Shown in pieces: positions 60,576 to 64,000 of a DNA stretch of 64,000 nucleotides. Under the pieces are notes generated by a model. It was not told the origin of the DNA and did not search any database. It saw nothing but the letters and a program-made list of their open reading frames with translations. Position 1 is the first letter of the stretch; every line of letters starts with the position of its first letter. The stretch lies in assembly GCF_003432035.1 (NCBI RefSeq), contig NZ_QOHO01000019.1:20162-84161 (forward strand), in the 5' to 3' direction. Source of the DNA: Lacrimispora amygdalina (GTDB lineage: Bacteria > Bacillota > Clostridia > Lachnospirales > Lachnospiraceae). Position numbers and translations under genes: made by a program.

Positions 60576-61328
60576 CTATTTTACCAGGGACTCCAACCGG
60601 CTGTAAAGCGCCTCCGTTTTTTCCCGGTTCTGATCATTTATAATATGCAGGCCTTCCTCTGTTTCAATCAGGATAAAAGGTGGTCTGGAGGCATCTATAT
60701 ATACGTGGGCAGTTTTCCCGTCCGCATCGAATCTGCCTTTTAAGATAGAACCCATATCAGAACCATTTTCTTTTTTCAATTGAAAAGGCATGGTTTCTTC
60801 CAGCTTCATATTTTTTATTCCTTCAAGCGGAACGGTCTCGCCATAAAAGGAGGTTATCTTCAGGGTATCACCGTTTATTGTATAAACAGGGGGTAATGAT
60901 GCCCGGTACATAGTGATACTTACCAAAAGCAGAACCGGAAACATTACTATACAGACACCGGCAATAATAAACAACGATTCCTTTTTGCTTTTTCCAATAT
61001 CTTTTTTATTCTCATACCCTTCTTTATAACACCGTGTATTGGAAAAATATATGGTAACTCCGATATCAGCGATAATAAAGATGAAATAAAAAATAAAATA
61101 TGGAGTACGATAAATACTGTCTAAAGGTATCACAAACAGTCCCGCTGTCACGAAAAGTATGAGTAACATAGAAACCCCTGCCGTCCGGCACAGCTTTTGT
61201 GCATTATACTTTTCCTTCTCTTCCTGGCTTGACGTATTATATCCGGCAATGAGAAATGAACCGTGTCCTGTCATTAAAACAGCTGACAAAACAAACAACA
61301 GTATAAAAATAATCCATACAGCAAACAT
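60576..61328 (-). CDS. DUF3784 membrane protein with C-terminal PH-like domain
   Basis: A 250-residue protein. The first 110 residues carry three helices and the DUF3784 loop HGSFLIAGYNTSSQEEKEKY. A further helix near 120-145 precedes a soluble domain (about 150-250) with the look of a small bacterial PH fold (GDTLKITSFYGETVPLEGIK). Function unknown. It is next to the SdpI-like gene (30 bp) and divergent from an XRE regulator, a common group in clostridia. Confidence 0.75.
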   Translation of the reverse strand: MFAVWIIFILLFVLSAVLMTGHGSFLIAGYNTSSQEEKEKYNAQKLCRTAGVSMLLILFVTAGLFVIPLDSIYRTPYFIFYFIFIIADIGVTIYFSNTRCYKEGYENKKDIGKSKKESLFIIAGVCIVMFPVLLLVSITMYRASLPPVYTINGDTLKITSFYGETVPLEGIKNMKLEETMPFQLKKENGSDMGSILKGRFDADGKTAHVYIDASRPPFILIETEEGLHIINDQNREKTEALYSRLESLVK

Positions 61329-61599
61329 TGCATCAACCTCCTGTACCCTGTGACATCATGTACCTGAAATTTATTTGAGACGTTATAGTCTCTTATTTAT
61401 CAGGATATTACAAATAAGAAATAAGATCAAGTGATTTGGCTTGTTTATTTTCCAGAATGCTAATTTTTGCCGGTATGTACAGACTTAACCTGGGGTTAAT
61501 TTTCGCATCTGCAGATTAATCAATACTCCATTGAAGTATCGAAGCATATCTGGTACGATTACATCATCATACTGATTAATAAAACCGGAGGACAAGCCA

Positions 61600-62664
61600 A
61601 TGCCGTTAAACACCGTTATACGGGAAAAAAGAAAAGAAGCCGGACTTACCCAGGAAGAAATAGCGGACTATTTAGGCGTATCTGCCCCCGCCGTCAGCAA
61701 ATGGGAAAAGGGAAGCACATCGCCTGATATCAGCCTGCTGCCTGCTCTGGCGCGCCTTTTGAAGATTGATATCAATACTCTTCTCTGTTTTCATGAAGAA
61801 CTATCCAGGGAAGAAGTCATAAAGCTTTGCAAAGAAATTATGGATGTGATTCAAAGTAAGGGATTCGAGACCGGCTTTCTTCTGACCATGGAAAAAATCC
61901 GTGAATATCCAACCTGCGGCTACTTTATTCACACGGCTGCATTACTGTTAGACGGTGCCATGCTGATGGCTGGTATGAATGCCGGAGAAAAGGAAAAGTA
62001 CCTCGGTCAGATTACCTCTCTTTATGAACAGGCTGCCAGATACGGGGATGAACAAACCCGCATCCAGTCAAATTTTATGCTGGCTTCCAACTATACAAGG
62101 ACCGGGGAATATGAAAAAGCACAAAAGCTGTTAGATCTGCTGCCGGAACGAAGCGCCATCGACAAACGGCCTCTTCTGGCAGAGCTCTTGATTACTCAGG
62201 GAAAAACAGATAAAGCCGGAGAACTTTTAGAACGAAGACTTCTAATGACAGTTCAGGAGATCCAGATGATATTAATGAAACTGTCGGATATCGCTCTAAA
62301 GGAAGGACAGCCGCAGAACGCAGCAGAAATATCAGAACGTTCTTCCAAACTGGCAGAACTGTTTGGAATCCAGGAATATGATACCTACGCAGCTCCCCTT
62401 CAGACCGCCATTGACCAGAAAAATGTTTCAGAAAGCATATCTCTCTTAAAATCCATGCTTTCTTCCCTTCTTCACCCCGTGGATTTGGGTAACTCACTGT
62501 TGTATCGGCATATACCAATGCCGGACTATACGGCAGACATCCGTAATAAAATGCTTAAAGTTATTCTCAGGGAACTGGAAGACAACGATAAGTATTCTTA
62601 CCTTCATTCAAGTGAAGAGTTTGAACAATTAATGAAGAAATTCCGGTCTGTGCAGGTGAAGTGA
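61600..62664 (+). CDS. XRE-type regulator with C-terminal helical repeats
   Basis: A 354-residue protein with an N-terminal helix-turn-helix (KEAGLTQEEIADYLGVSAPA, residues 12-31). The rest is all-helical and resembles TPR repeats (about 130-260), as in peptide-sensing or Rgg-like regulators. It is divergent from the DUF3784/SdpI genes; a dyad GAGAC-N6-GTCTC (61377-61392) in the shared 271-bp region may be its operator. GGAGGAC precedes ATG 61600. Confidence 0.85.
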   Translation: MPLNTVIREKRKEAGLTQEEIADYLGVSAPAVSKWEKGSTSPDISLLPALARLLKIDINTLLCFHEELSREEVIKLCKEIMDVIQSKGFETGFLLTMEKIREYPTCGYFIHTAALLLDGAMLMAGMNAGEKEKYLGQITSLYEQAARYGDEQTRIQSNFMLASNYTRTGEYEKAQKLLDLLPERSAIDKRPLLAELLITQGKTDKAGELLERRLLMTVQEIQMILMKLSDIALKEGQPQNAAEISERSSKLAELFGIQEYDTYAAPLQTAIDQKNVSESISLLKSMLSSLLHPVDLGNSLLYRHIPMPDYTADIRNKMLKVILRELEDNDKYSYLHSSEEFEQLMKKFRSVQVK

Positions 62665-62665
62665 G

Positions 62666-62716
62666 TCAGATTTAAGCCGAGCCGCGGAAAGCTTCCCAGG
62701 CTCGGCTTAAATCTGA
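62666..62716. repeat. perfect 18-bp inverted repeat between convergent genes
   Basis: TCAGATTTAAGCCGAGCC (62666-62683) and its exact complement (62699-62716) with a 15-nt loop. It is probably a bidirectional terminator, although neither side has a T tract. Confidence 0.7.
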
Positions 62717-62726
62717 TCTCAATATT

Positions 62727-63677
62727 TCAAATATCTTTCATCAATTGGATATGTTGGCACGAACCAACAATATCCTCATACGTGGATTTATATTTCTCAA
62801 ACTGACTTGGCGTAATACTCTGTATAATAATTGCAAATTTCTCAAAATCTTCAAACTCTGCTAAAGAGAATATATAATAATATTTATAACTATCCAGTTC
62901 ACAGGAATAAAGGACAGTTTTTATCCTCTTTTCCCCAACTTTTTCATCTTTCATTACCTCAATAAATTCGGGATTATCACATTTTGACAGCACTTCATCA
63001 ATGTATAAAGATAAAGCATTTTCAGGGCTGATGTTATCCGCAAAATCTGCTTTATCATACTCTAAAACTCCTGTATATAGATCTTCATCATATGTCAGGC
63101 ATTTCAAATCTAATGTAGTATTCTCTTTCTCTTGTTTCCAATCATTCGGGAATGTAAATGAAAAATTGTCTGTTTTGAAAGTTTTGGACTGCACCGCCTG
63201 TGAATTAACTTCGTCTTCTCCAGTGGGGAATAATGCAATACCTGTTATAACAGCAGCAGCGAGAGAAACCACGATCAGTAAAGTAACAAAGATACTCAAA
63301 ACATTTGTACCGCCATGTCTTTTTATGTACTGTACCGCCTCCCATTGTGTCATCTGGGAGGTTTGTTCTATGGTCTTTTTTGCTTTGTTTCGATAATAAG
63401 AGTTTGCATAGATTCCAACTAATATATGCAGAACCAGTCCGCCTCCCGGAATAATCATGGAAAAAAAAGAGAGCAGCCCAAATAAAAAAGCCTCTAAATA
63501 CATTTTTCTGTATGCCAGCCAGTAAATCGGAAAAAAGAACGCCGGCCAGTTCCAGCTTGCAAAGTTTTGTTGTTCCATTTTACCACGCCATTGATTTTTG
63601 TAATATTGATAATTATCTCCTACGAATAATTCGTCATTTCTGTCATTTACTATCTGTTGTTCCACTGTCATTGTCAT
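62727..63677 (-). CDS. DUF2628 membrane protein with extracytoplasmic C-terminal domain
   Basis: A 316-residue protein. Residues 40-105 match DUF2628 (FASWNWPAFFFPIYWLAYRK, helices at 47-65 and 67-95). A single helix (about 130-150) then leads to a C-terminal soluble domain of about 165 residues (FSFTFPNDWKQEKENTTLDL) likely outside the cell. Function unknown. ATG 63677 has GGAGGA 6 nt upstream. A 44-residue ORF precedes it in the same operon. Confidence 0.75.
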   Translation of the reverse strand: MTMTVEQQIVNDRNDELFVGDNYQYYKNQWRGKMEQQNFASWNWPAFFFPIYWLAYRKMYLEAFLFGLLSFFSMIIPGGGLVLHILVGIYANSYYRNKAKKTIEQTSQMTQWEAVQYIKRHGGTNVLSIFVTLLIVVSLAAAVITGIALFPTGEDEVNSQAVQSKTFKTDNFSFTFPNDWKQEKENTTLDLKCLTYDEDLYTGVLEYDKADFADNISPENALSLYIDEVLSKCDNPEFIEVMKDEKVGEKRIKTVLYSCELDSYKYYYIFSLAEFEDFEKFAIIIQSITPSQFEKYKSTYEDIVGSCQHIQLMKDI

Positions 63678-63698
63678 ATCTGCTCCTCCTTCATTCCT

Positions 63699-63833
63699 TT
63701 ATAATTTAATGTGGTTTTCATGCAACAGCGCTTCCGATGGATCAGTATATGAATTGTTGTTGATTCCCCACCCATCAGCTAAAGTGTTTTTACCACGTTC
63801 CCACTCCTCAATCTGCTCGCCTATTTGTACCAT
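63699..63833 (-). CDS. 44-residue small protein upstream of the DUF2628 gene
   Basis: ATG 63833 follows a strong GGGAGGAAG site and opens a 44-codon frame (MVQIGEQIEEWERGKNTLAD to LLHENHIKL) that stops 22 bp before the next gene. The content is polar, with Asn/Glu and Trp and no membrane helix. I recognise no family. The ribosome site and tight spacing make a real small gene likely. Confidence 0.55.
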   Translation of the reverse strand: MVQIGEQIEEWERGKNTLADGWGINNNSYTDPSEALLHENHIKL

Positions 63834-64000
63834 AACTTCCTCCCTATATTAAGGTTAATTACAAAATAATTGCTTTTATACTATTATAATATAAATAATT
63901 ACAAAAATGGTGTTAATGTAATAAATAGCACCGGGCATGTAATTTTTGGTAAATTCCTGTCGTTTTCTCTACCCCCGCCGGTCAATAGCATTTCGAGTTT

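Overview
The window comes from a moderately low-GC, Gram-positive anaerobe, most likely a Lachnospiraceae clostridium. Supporting signs are the strong AGGAGG-type ribosome sites, sigma-A promoters, selenium metabolism genes, an oxygen-sensitive acyl-CoA-dehydratase-like protein with its activase, anaerobic citrate lyase and a Zur-type zinc operon. A citrate- and xylan-using genus such as Lacrimispora would fit, but that placement is inferred from gene content. No rRNA, tRNA, CRISPR array or classical insertion sequence was seen.

Region by region: (1) 1-5.5 kb: start of a MATE efflux gene behind a MerR-style promoter, then a Na,K-ATPase-like (P2C) P-type ATPase followed by two separate RCK/TrkA proteins, and a cupin. 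(2) 5.5-13.6 kb: an Old Yellow Enzyme/dienoyl-CoA-reductase-like flavoprotein, a PucR-type regulator, and a selenium operon (selD, LysR, cysteine desulfurase, yedF, DUF3343) with a 26-bp palindromic operator. (3) 13.7-18.1 kb: a polar amino acid ABC transporter in one operon with a YjiM/YjiL-like double-cubane protein and its activase. (4) 18.2-19.2 kb: two truncated genes meeting head to head. (5) 19.2-29.8 kb: a transporter-PrpF-aconitase-citDEFGC operon with a divergent LysR gene and LysR box, readable as a trans-aconitate/citrate fermentation route. (6) 29.8-35 kb: nitroreductase, ABC-F protein with an attenuator leader, MFS transporter and tandem-HD protein. (7) 35-41.8 kb: an eight-gene zinc operon (zur, small Cys/His membrane protein, znuACB, COG0523 GTPase, GTPase-permease fusion, TIGR03943 partner). 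(8) 41.9-46.5 kb: nucleotidyltransferase-aminotransferase fusion with methyltransferase, then an archaeal-type aspS preceded by a leader peptide ending in three Asp codons, and a NUDIX gene. (9) 46.7-48.2 kb: a tyrosine recombinase gene bounded by 17-bp inverted dyad sites, a candidate invertible segment. (10) 48.3-56.3 kb: chemoreceptor, second ABC-F protein, DUF1576 membrane protein, and a P2A ATPase under a yybP-ykoY-type (Mn2+) riboswitch. (11) 56.8-64 kb: a GH11 xylanase very like the Bacillus enzyme, flanked by inverted repeats, then small accessory genes (SUMF1 lipoprotein, Asp/Glu racemase, VOC-DinB fusion, SdpI and DUF3784 proteins, XRE regulator, DUF2628 protein and a 44-aa ORF).

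The strongest second-look items are the Asp-codon leader of aspS, the PrpF-aconitase-citrate-lyase operon, the integrase inside inverted sites, the P2C ATPase with two RCK subunits, and the GTPase-permease fusion in the zinc operon. All calls are made by reading the sequence; no database search was run.
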